Shown here piece after piece: positions 53,904 to 64,000 of a stretch of DNA of 64,000 nucleotides. Within the stretch, counting starts at the first letter, position 1. Each line of letters starts with the position of its first letter. The stretch is taken from positions 687,383-751,382 of the forward strand of contig MU004187.1 in the NCBI GenBank assembly GCA_010093605.1. Reading direction: 5' to 3'. Position numbers and translations under genes: made by a program. The notes beneath the pieces were generated by a model. It did not search any database, was not told the origin of the DNA, and saw only the letters and a program-made list of their open reading frames with translations. The DNA comes from Lophium mytilinum. Taxonomy: Eukaryota; Ascomycota; Dothideomycetes; Mytilinidiales; Mytilinidiaceae.

Positions 53904-55442
53904 GATTGGGCCATGGCATGAAGGTGTTTTGGGTGGGAGCGGCTTTCGGCTTTCATTATGAATGGCGATGGGCGTTTGTGTCATAGCTTGATTCACTTTA
54001 TCTTGTATATATATATCCACATAGGCCTCCCTTGCAGAATGAAACAGTTGTACATTATCAATTTTTGACCTGGAGAAAGCTGTGACCACTAATATCCTAG
54101 CCGTGATATCGCATTGTGGATCGCAATACGCGCAACTCCAGGCCTGGTGCATTGTCCACCTCTTCCATTCGCACACTACTCGCTACTCTTCATGCCAAAA
54201 CCAAGATTTATTGGAGGCGTCCCGCCGCACGCAAGCGAGGCTAGATATAAGCAGACTTCACCATTCATCAAAGGATGCGTTGCTCCTCAAATCAGGCACA
54301 GGAGACTGTTTAGCTCTCCCGACTTCTCAACACCCAGCGTCGACGAGATCCTGGAAAGGTTAGAACCCTTTGACTGTCATGATTACCCGTAGCCGCTTAT
54401 AACGTTAGTTCCATTGAAGTGGGGAAGAAGATACAATGAAAAATGATAAAGTAAGGAGGTAAAGACTAAAGCGGTAGATGAGAACTCGGAAACATGCTGG
54501 TTTCTCTTTAGGAACGCGGGGAGAACCTTCGAGGTTACGCTAGCAATAATAGGAGAAGTGTAAGTAATGGGAGAAGTGTAGGTAATGGGAGAATTGTAAG
54601 TAATGGGAGTATTGGGGGTATTGGGAGTATTGGGAGTATTAGGAGAGATGGGAGATATACAAGTAAATCTACTAGAAGGGGCCAGAGAGGGCAGAGAAAT
54701 TGACCGACGCGGGGTTATGAAAGGCAGGGTAAGGCACAATCATACAAGAACATTTAACCGTTGTACATACATAGTATATTGCCATAATTCCGACTTGCTC
54801 TATAACTAATAAAAAGGCGATTGGGTATAAGATGGGGGTGTCTGTTACTCCAAGATTGCAAGAGAAGAGAAATAGATATGATTCACGTCTATATCGAAAG
54901 TTGATATGCAAAGTATACAACAGAGCTGGCTGATAGTTACATGTGCTTCTCTTGACTTCGCGTTAGTATTTTATACGTAGAGATGCGAGTTTGGCGGGGT
55001 CTGTGGCCTGAGAGCGGGCCAAGCCCTATCCTTTGCATAAAATACGTTAGCATCCCTGGCATCATTGTCAAGGCTGGAGAGCGACTGAATATGATGCAGC
55101 ATGGTGGAGGAACTCAGGTGAGAGCCTGTGTCACAAGCGCGGGCTGTACCACCTGCTGACGGCGCCAGGGGCGCCCTTTGCTTTGCGGCGCAGGCAACCA
55201 CGTTCCGCATCGATGAACTCCCGATCACCATCAAACCTACTTCACTTAACCCCCGGCACATATGGTGGAGGCACTCCATACATCCTCATAACTTCATTTC
55301 GTTGCAACAACGCGTGGCCCCCGAGAGTCTATGTCCTCATCTTTTGCTCAACCAAGTTCAGACTTGCGTTGATCAGAGTGGCCCAGATCTCGTAACCGAC
55401 ATTCATTTCCTATCGAACGACTTGCTTCGGGTTCCAGAGATT
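53904..55442. other. 1.5-kb intergenic region with a minisatellite
   Basis: This interval has no supportable gene. The stretch 54545-54640 is an imperfect tandem array: about three 18-bp units of type GTAATGGGAGAAGTGTAG followed by 9-bp units. Plus-strand frames across it read as simple GVL repeats and are not credible proteins. Confidence 0.55.
54605..54640. repeat. Four tandem copies of a 9-bp unit
   Basis: GGGAGTATT is repeated four times (second copy GGGGGTATT), directly after a related 18-bp array that starts near 54551. Confidence 0.88.
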
Positions 55443-56516
55443 ATGGAGCCGGACAGTCCAAGTGCAGACTGTACAGGTATGACAGAGATCATACCCGAGT
55501 TGGAGAGCCCAGTACCGAGACTTCCTCTACACAAGAGACCTCTCGTGGAGGATGTCACCCCTGAAGAGTTCTGCTACCTCTTGGAACAAGTGAGGAGAAG
55601 AAGAAGAATGAAGATCGATGAAGGCTTTACAATGGCCGAGGATTGCACCTCGTGGCAAGTTGGACAACCCCTGGACAGCTCGAGCCGCGAAGAAAAGATA
55701 TTCGAGAACCCTCATCAATTGTATGTCGACGCCGAAGAAGAAACGAGACAACTCCAGAATGCTGGCGATGTAGTCGAAAAGAGCTATTCAATCTGGTCGA
55801 AATTATCACACGAGCTATATAAGCGCATCTCTTCCCTGTGCTTCACCAATAACGACTCCAACCCCCAACCGGATCTCAAACCTTCTCTTCTACTACGCTT
55901 GCCGACAGAGCTTCGCCTCGAAATATGGCGCTTCGTCTTCTCCCCACCGTACTCCAAGCCCCACCGTGCTCTCTCGCTCCTCCGGACCAACCACCAAATC
56001 CACGAGGAGGCCCACCCCATCGCCTTCCACAAAATCCGCTTCTACTTCCGCAACTACGACAGCCTCAAAGCCCATTTGGCCAGCCTCTCTTCAAAACAAC
56101 TTACCCAACTCAACCACCTCCGCCTCCCCGCTAGATCCCTCGAAGCCGCGCTCAAAGACCTCACCCTCATCCCCCTCCTGGCAGACCTCAGCCACACCGC
56201 CGTCACCATTACACTGCAACTCCCCTCTGGCGCCTCCAACCGCTTCCGCTCTGTGCCTAGTACTATCGCGCTCTATGACTGGCGAACGCGGGCCGAAAAG
56301 GTCACTGGCCTAAGAAAAATTACTGTTGACAACAACGGGTTTTACGATGACTGGAATCTCTTGCTGTTGTTTTTGAATATGCACGCTCTCGATCCGCGGA
56401 CACCTATCCCTGAACTAATGACGGCTGTGTATACGCAGTGGGCGTATACTTTGCGGCGGAGGGGGAAGAGTGAGGGTGGCGGATTTGTTATGGTGATGGA
56501 TAGGTTGGATGGTTAG
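55443..56516 (+). CDS. F-box-like (2EXR-type) protein, 357 aa
   Basis: It is a single exon. The diagnostic segment is SLLLRLPTELRLEIWRFVF at about residues 145-163, the LPxELRxxIWxxxF motif of the large fungal family related to F-box proteins. It is followed by HRALSLLRTNHQIHEEAHPI and FHKIRFYFRNYDSLKAHLAS, the typical continuation in which a change of residence in the protein is scored (RTN.QI..EA). The N-terminal 140 residues are acidic and probably disordered (EDVTPEEFCYLLEQVRRRRR). The C-terminal half lacks known repeats. The ATG at 55443 is the first that gives a credible N-terminus; the frame is open upstream to 55128. F-box-like proteins of this type are numerous in Pezizomycotina, and specific partners are unknown. 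SCF membership is inference. Confidence 0.82.
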   Translation: MEPDSPSADCTGMTEIIPELESPVPRLPLHKRPLVEDVTPEEFCYLLEQVRRRRRMKIDEGFTMAEDCTSWQVGQPLDSSSREEKIFENPHQLYVDAEEETRQLQNAGDVVEKSYSIWSKLSHELYKRISSLCFTNNDSNPQPDLKPSLLLRLPTELRLEIWRFVFSPPYSKPHRALSLLRTNHQIHEEAHPIAFHKIRFYFRNYDSLKAHLASLSSKQLTQLNHLRLPARSLEAALKDLTLIPLLADLSHTAVTITLQLPSGASNRFRSVPSTIALYDWRTRAEKVTGLRKITVDNNGFYDDWNLLLLFLNMHALDPRTPIPELMTAVYTQWAYTLRRRGKSEGGGFVMVMDRLDG

Positions 56517-56871
56517 GAGGGCGAATGGACGTTGTGGGTGGAGCTTGAGGATTGTAAGCTCCGGTAGTTATACTAATAGGTTTTCCCTTTGTATTAATGA
56601 ACTGTATAGTAGACTACACGCAAAGCCCAATAAACTTAATCGCTAATGCTTACAATTGGAGCCGGACATTTGTCTCTGGCTCTGAGCACTCCCATATTAA
56701 AGGCACCGTAGCAGTTGTTGGGGATTGCTGGCATGAGACCCCTGGCCTACCCAAATCTACACATCTATGATGTATATCTCACGACACTCGATTTCTCAAC
56801 CTTAAGGGGATCATTTGATATGTCTAATGACCCACTGCGACGCTCCTACGCCCATCAAGTAACGCCCTTCC
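56517..56871. other. Convergent intergenic region, no gene seen
   Basis: These 355 bp lie between the F-box-like gene (+) and the sugar-type transporter (-). No feature is recognised. Confidence 0.55.
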
Positions 56872-58635
56872 TCAGACCTTCGTCTCCGCACCCTCAACAT
56901 TCTCAACCCGCTTATCCCGCATCTCCAACTCCACCGTCTTCTCCCCATCATGATCCAGCACCTCGGCCAGCCCCCCAACCCCCTCCGTCATCTCCTTCCC
57001 CTTCCTCCCAATCAAATACCACGGCAGCTCAAAGATCGCATCAATCGCCTCCAGACTCTTCCCCGTCGTCTCCGGCAGGAAGAACCACACCCACACCAAC
57101 CCAATCGCGGTAATCGCCGAGAAGAAGAACATCGTCCCCCCCGTCGTCATCCCAATGAACATCAGCGGCACCGCCTTCGAATTCCCGTACTGGTTCGCGA
57201 AATGCAGCGTCATGGCGATCGAGCCGCCCAGCGCGCGCAGCCGCAGCGGGTAGATCTCCGAGTTGAGCAGGTACTGGATGCTGTTCCAGCCCAGCGCCCA
57301 CCCGAAGCCGGAGAAGTAGATCATGACGATGGCGCCCTGGGCGGCGCGTTTCTGGGACGGGGATTGGTGGGGCACGTCGTCGCTGACGGAGGTGTCGATG
57401 ACGAGGAAGAGGGCCATGTAGAGCATGGCGAAGAGCTGTAGGATGATTCCTGAGGAGAGGGCGCGCTTGCGGCCGATGTAGTCGACGAGGAAGAAGGCGC
57501 AGAGCATTGAGGAGATGAATTTGACGAGGCCGAAGATGGCGGTGGCGAAGAGTTTCTCGTTTTGGCCGGTTGTGCCCCTGCGTTTGTCATTAGAAGGAGG
57601 GAGAGAGGGGGGGAGGGGAGGGGGCTTACATCATGGCGAAGTATTCCGGTGCGTAGATGGTGATGCTGTTGGCGCCGGACCATTGCGCCAGAACTTGCGA
57701 CATCACGCTGAGCATAATGCGGTACAGGTTTGAGCGGATGGTGAAGAGCTCGCGCACGGGGCCGAGCCAGGACGTGCCCATGGTGGCTTCGCGCTCGCGG
57801 TTCAGCTGGTCGTTGATGTCGATGATTTCGCTCTGCACGTAAGGATGCTCGATAGGGAGGTTTCGGAGCTGGCTAAGTCCCTTGGCTGCGTCTTCGTGTC
57901 GTCCGACTTTGATGAGCCATCGCGGGCTTTCTTTGGCAAAAAAGCTGAGGACGAAGATGATGCCGGCGAACATGAGGTGCATGGAGTTCGGGACTAGCCA
58001 TTGAGCTTGGGATTTGTCGGAGATGTGGATAGATGAACCCCAAGACGCGAAGTAGGCCAGCATGATCCCAAGATACACAGCTCCAGAGAAGGCGCCCACA
58101 CAAAGACCGCGAATGGCTCTCGGGGCGGTCTCTGCTAGGTACGTAGGCGCAACCACGGTAGTCTGACCGATTCCGATACCTGCAATGAATCGGCCTGCAT
58201 AGACCATACCAATGCTACCTGAGGGAGCGGCTGCAAGGAAGATGGCGATGCCAACGACCCAAATGAGACAAAGCTGCCTAGTAGCCCAGAGACGTCCGAG
58301 TTTGTCGGTGAGATAGAATGCAATGAGTGCTCCGAGAATAGATCCTAATTGGACCATCGAGGTGATGTTGGAGAGCAAATCGGCCTGCTCATGTTTGCTT
58401 TTAGACGGATCTTTGAGGCCAAACTTGGCGATGAAAGGATCGAGGGTCGCGGTAGTTCCAATGAGGCCTTCGTCAATACCTCGAGCTGCTCCCATGATTC
58501 CGAAGACTGGACGCATCGTTAGTAGATCTTCTTGTCAACAAGCTCAGCAAACATACCGAAGACGCCAAACCAGAGACGCCAATTCAGCGACTCCTTCGGC
58601 GTGTCCTTGAGGTTCTCGCGCCATGGGTTCCACAT
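56872..58635 (-). CDS. MFS sugar/quinate-type transporter, 553 aa, three exons
   Basis: It is a plasma-membrane proton symporter of the sugar-porter family, closest in style to the quinate permease-like fungal group. Exons are 58635-58557, 58506-57630 and 57577-56872 (introns 50 and 52 nt); the sum is 554 codons. The N-terminus is MWNPWRENLKDTPKESLNWR, followed by FGIMGAARGIDEGLIGTTAT and the intracellular motif TDKLGRLWATR. The mid signature is GRFIAGIGIGQTTVVAPTYL, then ETAPRAIRG. The cytosolic loop has KESPRWLIKVGRHEDA. Helices 7-12 include QWSGANSITIYAPEYF, and the family ending is FFLPETTGKSLEAIDAIFE. Transport of a sugar, quinate or another polyol acid cannot be distinguished. The next gene on the same strand is an LDH2-type dehydrogenase, which could make a small catabolic group. 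Confidence 0.94.
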
Positions 58636-59955
58636 CTTGACTGTAGCGCAGGAGCGTTGTGAAGCTCTGGTTGAAGCTATCTCTACGATGAGATTGTGGT
58701 TGTCAAGTGAGGTGTGGTGAATGAGGGGTATACAACAGATTCCCACGAGAGCGAATTGGTCACGCGAGACTCAGGTTTCACAAAGGGAGGAACACAATTT
58801 CAAGCGTCTATGCCGTTTTTTATACGCTATCCGCTGGCCAAGCCCCGGACTGTGCTGTCCGCCCACGCAGTTCCCCAACGGATCAACCCCAGAGACCGGG
58901 AAACAATACTCCATGGGGAGAGCAACACGGCTGATGCTACTGAATGAGCGAAAAGTGTGGTGCAGCACGCCTGATGTGCAAGGGAGGGTCGTGGTAATGG
59001 TTACAGTGGCGGTATGGGTTGCAGTGCCCAGCATAAGAATGGGGTCGAAGCTGGGCAAGCTTCACAGCGGTTTCCTGGGCATGCTCGACAAACTACTTGG
59101 CGTCTTCGGAAGGGCCGATATATTCTGGTGGTAAGATCATCTCCAAGGCATCTTGGTGGTGTAAAGGTCGTTGAACATAGACTGTCGTTGGTGGGAAGTC
59201 TCCAGGGTCTAAAACTTCCCCGCTTCCTTTCCGCTTGGCGTCCGCACACCCCTGGGACCAATGACGACGGTAGATCCTTCGGCTTGAGAGTCCTTTCACC
59301 GACGCTACTCGGGGTATTCCTGCACGAGGCCGACCGAGACCTTAGATATACTCGAACGATGAGAGATTTTGTGAGGCTAAACCATGCGTACAGGGTCTAG
59401 AACTGCGGGCTTCCTACTAGCCAGCTTGAAAAACCTTGGAAACTAATCGCACGATTCATGTTTGGGTGTACTAGTTCCTTAGCTAGGTTATAGGGCATAA
59501 GTATGTTTGCTGTAGTGGCGTGCTTTTTTTCTCGTGTTAAGAGTGTCTGTTTACTCTCATGAGAAGCAAGGACGAAAGCAACACACAGTACCATATCCTG
59601 CTCAGGTCCACCCAGAGAAGAAGCTGGATCGTGTTCCCTATTGCGGAGCTGTTGCAGAACTGCGCATTGTTTCGCTCTCGCATTTGCTTTCCCGCTGCCA
59701 AGGCAGAGCCGCGTCTCGAGGTGCAAAGGCGACGAGATCCACTGTTACTCTGCATAGGTCGGTACAGTAGTGTATAACGTAGTCGGAATAGTTGCTGCAT
59801 TCGAACGATAGGGTGCGGGATTTTCCCTGATCGGAAGATTTAGGAATCACGGGCTACAGATAGAAGATAAAAAATAGTAATGTTTGTCGACACGCGCCAG
59901 ATCAATTCATGTGAGTAGTAGGACGAATGATATCTTGAACACGAGACCTACTATC
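58636..59955. other. 1.3-kb intergenic region, no gene seen
   Basis: This interval is upstream of the transporter and downstream of the dehydrogenase. Short open frames of 60-137 codons overlap on both strands and have no recognisable content. Confidence 0.5.
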
Positions 59956-61074
59956 TCAAAGGCGGGCTTTCTCATTGACAATCGGGGGATTGCGGGACTT
60001 GATGCTTTCGACTCCCACCTTTTGAGCCTCTTTGTTGAGAGCTTCGATCTCAGCATCGACATACGGGATTCCATTCCTAAGGCGGTCCTCTTGCATCAAT
60101 TGTTCGATCTCGCCCGGGAAATAGATTCTGTCCACCCCTGCCATCTTGTCAGAATCCACGACTCTTTTATAAAGGTAGTCCATGCGGTCTTTGAACGCCT
60201 CCATATCCATGAACAGATCCGGCTTGATGGCGACGAGAAAATGGCCGACGTCCGCGGGTTTCGATGGATCGTAGGGATTTGTGACATGTCCAGCAAAAGC
60301 ACTCCCAGACAGCACCCCAGAGAAAACGTCCATCATGATTGCCAGCGCCGAGCCTTTCGGACCACCCATTGGAAGCATTACACCCTCCAACGCGCTGGCA
60401 GGATCGTCTGTGGGCCTGCCCTCCGCATCCAGCGCCCAATCCTTCGGTATCTTCTCCCCTCGCCTTAGTGCTTTGTAGATCTTCCCGCGCGCCGCCACAC
60501 TGGGGGCCATGTCCAAGATGAACGGCTTGTTCTTCCCCGCCGGCGCACCACATGCTATGGGCGAGACACCCATAAGCTTAGCTTTGCCTCCCCAGACCGG
60601 CAGCGCGGGAGATGAGTTTGTAAATACAAGACTCATCATGCCCGCGTCTAGCGCCTGCTGTACAACCCAGGCTGACATGCCAAAGTGGTTCGAATGCTTG
60701 ACTGAGACCATGCCAATGCCCATCTCCTTTGCCATGTTTATCGCAGTAGACATGCCCCGATGTGCTGCGAGAAACCCAAAGCCATTGTGTCCGTCAACCT
60801 GAGCGACAACAGGTGTGATTTTGTGGAGGGTAGGAGAAGCTTGAGGATCGAGGACGCCTTGTCGTATGCGTGCCATGTATGAGGGGATCCGGTTGACGCC
60901 ATGGGTATCGACGCCGCGTAGGTCGGCTTCTACGAGGCATTTGGCGACAATGGAAGCATTTTCTCGAGGGACCCCATTGCCAACTAGAACATTTTCGACA
61001 AAGGTTTGGGCGTCCGAGGCAGTTACAAGAAGCTTTGGGCTTTGGTCGTTTGAGTTCGAGCTCGGGGCGGGCAT
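59956..61074 (-). CDS. Malate/L-lactate dehydrogenase (LDH2/MDH2 family), 372 aa
   Basis: It is an NAD(P)-dependent 2-hydroxyacid dehydrogenase of the family that includes ureidoglycolate and 2,3-diketo-L-gulonate reductases, unrelated in fold to classical LDH. It is a single exon. Family motifs occur in order: CLVEADLRGVDTHGVNRIPS (conserved DTHG, with a His used in catalysis), VDGHNGFGFLAAHRGMSTAI, VSVKHSNHFGMSAWVVQQAL, SSPALPVWGGKAKLMGVSPI, FILDMAPSVAARGKIYKALR, and KGSALAIMMDVFSGVLSGSA. The C-terminus (VNEKARL) resembles a PTS1-like tripeptide (ARL), so peroxisomal import is possible; this is inference. The start MPAPSSNSNDQSPKLLV is a normal short leader. It is divergent from the APH-fold gene over 444 bp. 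The true substrate is open. Confidence 0.93.
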   Translation of the reverse strand: MPAPSSNSNDQSPKLLVTASDAQTFVENVLVGNGVPRENASIVAKCLVEADLRGVDTHGVNRIPSYMARIRQGVLDPQASPTLHKITPVVAQVDGHNGFGFLAAHRGMSTAINMAKEMGIGMVSVKHSNHFGMSAWVVQQALDAGMMSLVFTNSSPALPVWGGKAKLMGVSPIACGAPAGKNKPFILDMAPSVAARGKIYKALRRGEKIPKDWALDAEGRPTDDPASALEGVMLPMGGPKGSALAIMMDVFSGVLSGSAFAGHVTNPYDPSKPADVGHFLVAIKPDLFMDMEAFKDRMDYLYKRVVDSDKMAGVDRIYFPGEIEQLMQEDRLRNGIPYVDAEIEALNKEAQKVGVESIKSRNPPIVNEKARL

Positions 61075-61518
61075 CGTATGGCGGATGTCTCTACTATTCC
61101 ACGTGTCAATGAAGGAGGAGTAAGCTTCGTTCTATGTCATGGAACAAGGAGCAGCCTAGATGCTATATAGAAAGAACAAGCTGGTCGAGCATGTCGGACA
61201 TCTCCCCGAGGACCTACATGTAGAAGGTGACTCGAGACGATTGGTCCAAGTTGGCGTAGGAAGGAAGACGCAGCCCTGAAGCTCTCGGAGCGCCATCGGA
61301 GTAGCTCTTGCATTAGCTAAGCGGCGACGATCTCCCATGGTGCTTTCCAAGATTCTTTCTGTCACCTTCAGACCTCGTATATTATTTCTTCTGTCAGTCG
61401 GAAAAAGGAACAGAAGTAACGAGTGTTAGCGGCTGGAAAAGTTTTGTATCTTTCGTAATTTTTTTGATTTCCGTGTTGAAGTCTGTCTTCTCTTGCAACG
61501 TCGCTCTGCATCTCCGTC
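61075..61518. promoter_or_regulatory. Divergent intergenic region, dehydrogenase / APH-like gene
   Basis: These 444 bp separate the two start codons. No TATA box is evident. The sequence just before 61519 is rich in C/T, as often seen before fungal start sites. Confidence 0.5.
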
Positions 61519-62957
61519 ATGAGCAAATACATCAAAGACGATTGGCCTGTGATGCCAGATGGCAGCCCTTTCGATGGCAAAGGGCTGCTTTCTCTTGTTA
61601 ACGGCGGTAAGAGCCCGTTTGATGGAGTCTGGGACGTAAAGCTCCTCCTTCGAGAAATTGAGAAGAATCTCGATGTAAAAGTCATCGATATCCCATTCGT
61701 GTTCAACGGCGCCAACAACTATGTGCGTTCATAGCGCAGGCCCGCTCTCCAATCTCCCATTTACTGAAACCTATTTTGGCCACGCGTAGGGCCTTCATAT
61801 GAAAACTGCCCATGGGCCGGACCTTGTCGCGCGTCTGGCTCGGGGCGACGTCAACATGCCTGAATTCGATGGCCTCTCGATCCGGGTGCAAATTGCAGAG
61901 ATTAAATTCGAGGCGGCAGCTTACCAGCTCCTAAGTTCAGAACCCAGTATACTAGTATCACGTCTGCTCTACTACCGCATCCCCACGAAGCACGGTGGGC
62001 CTGTAGTTAAGCCTCCTCGGAACCTTGCAGGCCGTCGATTGATGGTGTTCGAGAGAGCAGAGGGAGGTAATGACGTGTGGGATGATCTAGATGAGCAAGG
62101 AAAGGTATGTATGCAGCCCTCTTAGTGCATCGATACTATCATACCAACACGCCCCATAGGCTTTCCTCCTCGCTCAGGCAGCGGTCATTCGCGCATCACT
62201 CTTCACCTTTGACCCTCCGCTTGAATTTAGTAGCGCGTGGCTGCTCGATCGCCTTCTTGAGCCAAAACCCACGTCATTCAGTACACCAGTCGCTCCCACC
62301 CGCGAGTCTTGCATACATCTCTTTGAGTCCAAAATCCAAGCAACCATCAAAGACTTAGGCGACGCGATAGGGTGGCCCAGCGACAACCACACAGTCGGCC
62401 CCAAAGCTTTAGCAGCCAAACAATCCCTTTTACGCCTTCTTCCACGCATCATGCCGACAGGCAGGGACGAGGCTTGCTTTTATAGACTTGTTCTTGAGCA
62501 TGGCGACTTCGGTATTCACAACATGTCCATTACAACGGACTCGAACGGCACGCCGCGGGTCACATCTCTATATGACTGGGAGACTGGCTGCATTCTCCCG
62601 GCTCTTTTGTCAGATCCTTTGATGGCCGTGACGGTCGATCTAATAGCAGACGCGGACGCAAAGGCTGCCGTCACGAGAACGCCGGATGATGCAGACGAAG
62701 AGGATTGCATAGAATATACGAAATGGGCTGAATGCTACTTCAAGGTATGTCATAGAGCTGACTTCGGAACATAATGGGAGCAGTATTGACTGTCCAACTA
62801 GGTTCTGTTCAACGAAGCACCTGAGTATGAACATGTAATTCAGGCAGGAAAAGATGCGCGATTTGTGTGGTCTGCGTTACGAGACTGGCCAGGTGACGAC
62901 CCTGAGGCGTATTTTGGTGATTTGGGTACTTGGGCCGAAAGCAGGATGCGAAGATGA
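61519..62957 (+). CDS. Aminoglycoside-phosphotransferase-fold (APH) kinase-like protein, 419 aa
   Basis: Exons are 61519-61722, 61790-62104, 62160-62744 and 62802-62957 (introns 67, 55 and 57 nt); the sum is 420 codons. The catalytic loop is VLEHGDFGIHNMSI (HGDxxxxN, about residues 325-332), followed by SLYDWE as the metal-binding DxE/D segment, the layout of the fungal APH family. Upstream the N-lobe is reduced and divergent: FDGLSIRVQIAEIKFEAAAY takes the place of the usual ATP-binding strands and PTKHGGPVV the small loop. The C-terminus is IQAGKDARFVWSALRDWPGD. These families are abundant in filamentous fungi and their substrates are mostly unknown; antibiotic modification should not be assumed. 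Confidence 0.9.
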
Positions 62958-62987
62958 GATCTAAAGCCTCTCGTGAGTGACATAGTA

Positions 62988-63041
62988 GGCCGTTGATAGT
63001 AGTAACCTCTGGGGGTGTCTCACGTGATCAAGTGAGTCCCC
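62988..63041. repeat. Direct repeat, left copy (partner at 63947-64000)
   Basis: The segment ends with TGTCTCACGT and then GTCCCC. The partner at 63947-64000 shares GTGTCTCACGT, the preceding TAGTAGTAA/TGGTGGTAA segment and the final GTCCCC, about 80% identity by eye over 54 bases. It could be the end sequence of a mobile element. Confidence 0.6.
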
Positions 63042-63341
63042 ATTCATCACAGAATAGCCTCTCGATATTGAGTGTAGTCATCAACGATTAAAGTTATAAC
63101 ATGAAACTATAGGCAATCACAATCGGTGTGATGACATCGCTACCAACCCAACTTACGGACTTCATGCCACTGAGGCCAGTCGAGCGGCGGTATTAGTCTG
63201 CCAAGGTGTTGTGCTAGTATATCTCATTTCGATCTGAGAAACATTGTGTCGAAGCGGATATCAGAAATTGATAGCGTGTAAATCAAGCCTCTCTAGCTTT
63301 TGACCTTGTTTCTCAAAGAAACATGCGGGTGTGGAGCCAGC

Positions 63342-63557
63342 CATACGGCGGTATCGACCTGGAAAAGACAAGTGTTTTCGCACTCTCTGATATAGGCCCT
63401 GCAGCTTTTGACATCCTACCCCTGGTTTTTATGCATAATCAGGGCCATTCAGACGGCGGTATGAACCTGGAAAAGACAAGTATTTACACGCTCTCTAATA
63501 TAGGTCCCACAGCTTTTGACAATACCCCCCTGGATCTTATGCATGATCAGGGCTAGT
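63342..63557. repeat. Tandem repeat, two ~108-bp copies plus relics
   Basis: Copy 1 begins CATACGGCGGTAT (63342) and copy 2 CAGACGGCGGTAT (63452). Both continue through a shared CCTGGAAAAGACAAGT, then CAGCTTTTGACA, and end ATGCATRATCAGGGC. A third start (CAGACAGCG, 63558) and an earlier GCGGCGGTAT (about 63184) suggest more decayed copies. The differences are mostly transitions. Confidence 0.85.
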
Positions 63558-64000
63558 CAGACAGCGTTGCCACCAACAATCATCCTTTCGGAGTCACCTG
63601 AAAAGCAGTCACGAAGCAACTACAGAAAAACGCCATTTCAAAATCGCACCGAGAATCGTGTCATATCGCAATTATGTCTGTTTTCGACCCTTCAGTTACA
63701 AGATCGAGCTAATAGATAGGCATGAGACATCTAAGTCCTCCTACCATGCTAACAAGCTCGCCAAAAACTCGCCAAAAACACATCAATGTAGACAGTCTGA
63801 TATAGACCTTTCAGCATATCGCTGGTACGCATGACAAAAAAGAAAAAGACTCGATTGCTCCCAAATACCATAGAAAGCAGTGAGACAACTCACCTAGCAC
63901 CCTTAATTCTAATCAATTTAATCAAAACATCTTGACGTGCGCCAGAAGGTCGGTGATGGTGGTAAACTCTAGGGTGTCTCACGTAGCTAGGTAGGTCCCC

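Larger units (their letters stand above)
62958..64000. other. Right-edge non-coding region with several repeats
   Basis: There is no supportable gene. A ~110-bp tandem repeat lies at 63342-63557. A ~54-bp sequence at about 62988-63041 recurs in the same direction at 63947-64000, the window edge. The whole interval may be a decayed mobile element that continues outside. Confidence 0.5.

Noticed and set aside
54603-54809. Plus-strand frame starting MGVLGVLGVLGVLG
   Set aside because: It is a translation of the 9-bp minisatellite; low complexity with no continuation of interest.
55128-55442. Longer 462-aa start for the F-box-like protein
   Set aside because: The upstream segment is open by chance. 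The ATG at 55443 is followed at once by an acidic N-terminus typical of such proteins.
1-64000. CRISPR arrays, operons or prokaryote-type islands
   Set aside because: Intron-rich fungal genes throughout. The only short regular repeats are the mini-satellites listed, which lack spacers.

Overview
The window is nuclear DNA of a filamentous ascomycete (Pezizomycotina). Most protein-coding genes have one to four short introns (about 41-200 nt) with GTRNGT-type donors. The housekeeping genes are ascomycete-like: glucosidase II alpha, Dml1, Hikeshi/Opi10, Sap18, Prp18, Sen2 and Ubc7. One 6.7-kb AT-rich block carries the C-to-T/G-to-A decay left by repeat-induced point mutation (RIP), a Pezizomycotina process. 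I cannot fix the genus from sequence alone. Exon boundaries below were joined by hand from reading frame and splice signals. Every multi-exon model sums to a whole number of codons ending in a stop.

1-19 kb: the 3' end of an unidentified gene, then glucosidase II alpha (-) divergent from nucleoside diphosphate kinase (+). These are followed by an unidentified 749-aa protein (-), tRNA-splicing endonuclease Sen2 (-) divergent from a mitochondrial scramblase-family protein (+), the ERAD ubiquitin-conjugating enzyme Ubc7 (+), an unidentified Ser-rich basic protein (-) and a sulfite-oxidase-type molybdoenzyme (+).

19-35 kb: a DHA1-type MFS exporter (-), Hikeshi (-), a small three-exon unknown (-), a STAND-like/ankyrin protein with a Cys-rich module (+), a secreted cutinase-family esterase (-), a 65-aa membrane protein (-) and a Ser/Thr/Pro-rich GPI-type wall protein (-). 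Then come 2.2 kb without a convincing gene.

35.2-41.9 kb: two copies of one 3370-bp Mutator-like DNA transposon. The second copy sits inside the first in opposite orientation. Each copy is flanked by its own 9-bp target duplication, and both are RIP-degraded. This is the most striking object in the window.

42-64 kb: Dml1 (-), Sap18 (-) divergent from Prp18 (+), a large LCAT-like alpha/beta-hydrolase (-), a 258-aa unknown (+), an F-box-like protein (+), a quinate/sugar-type MFS transporter (-), a malate/L-lactate dehydrogenase-family enzyme (-) divergent from an APH-fold kinase-like protein (+), and a repeat-rich right edge. The genes are mostly independent functions. The only functional groupings suggested are RNA processing (Sen2, Sap18, Prp18), ER quality control (glucosidase II, Ubc7) and a possible small catabolic group (transporter plus dehydrogenase) at 57-61 kb.
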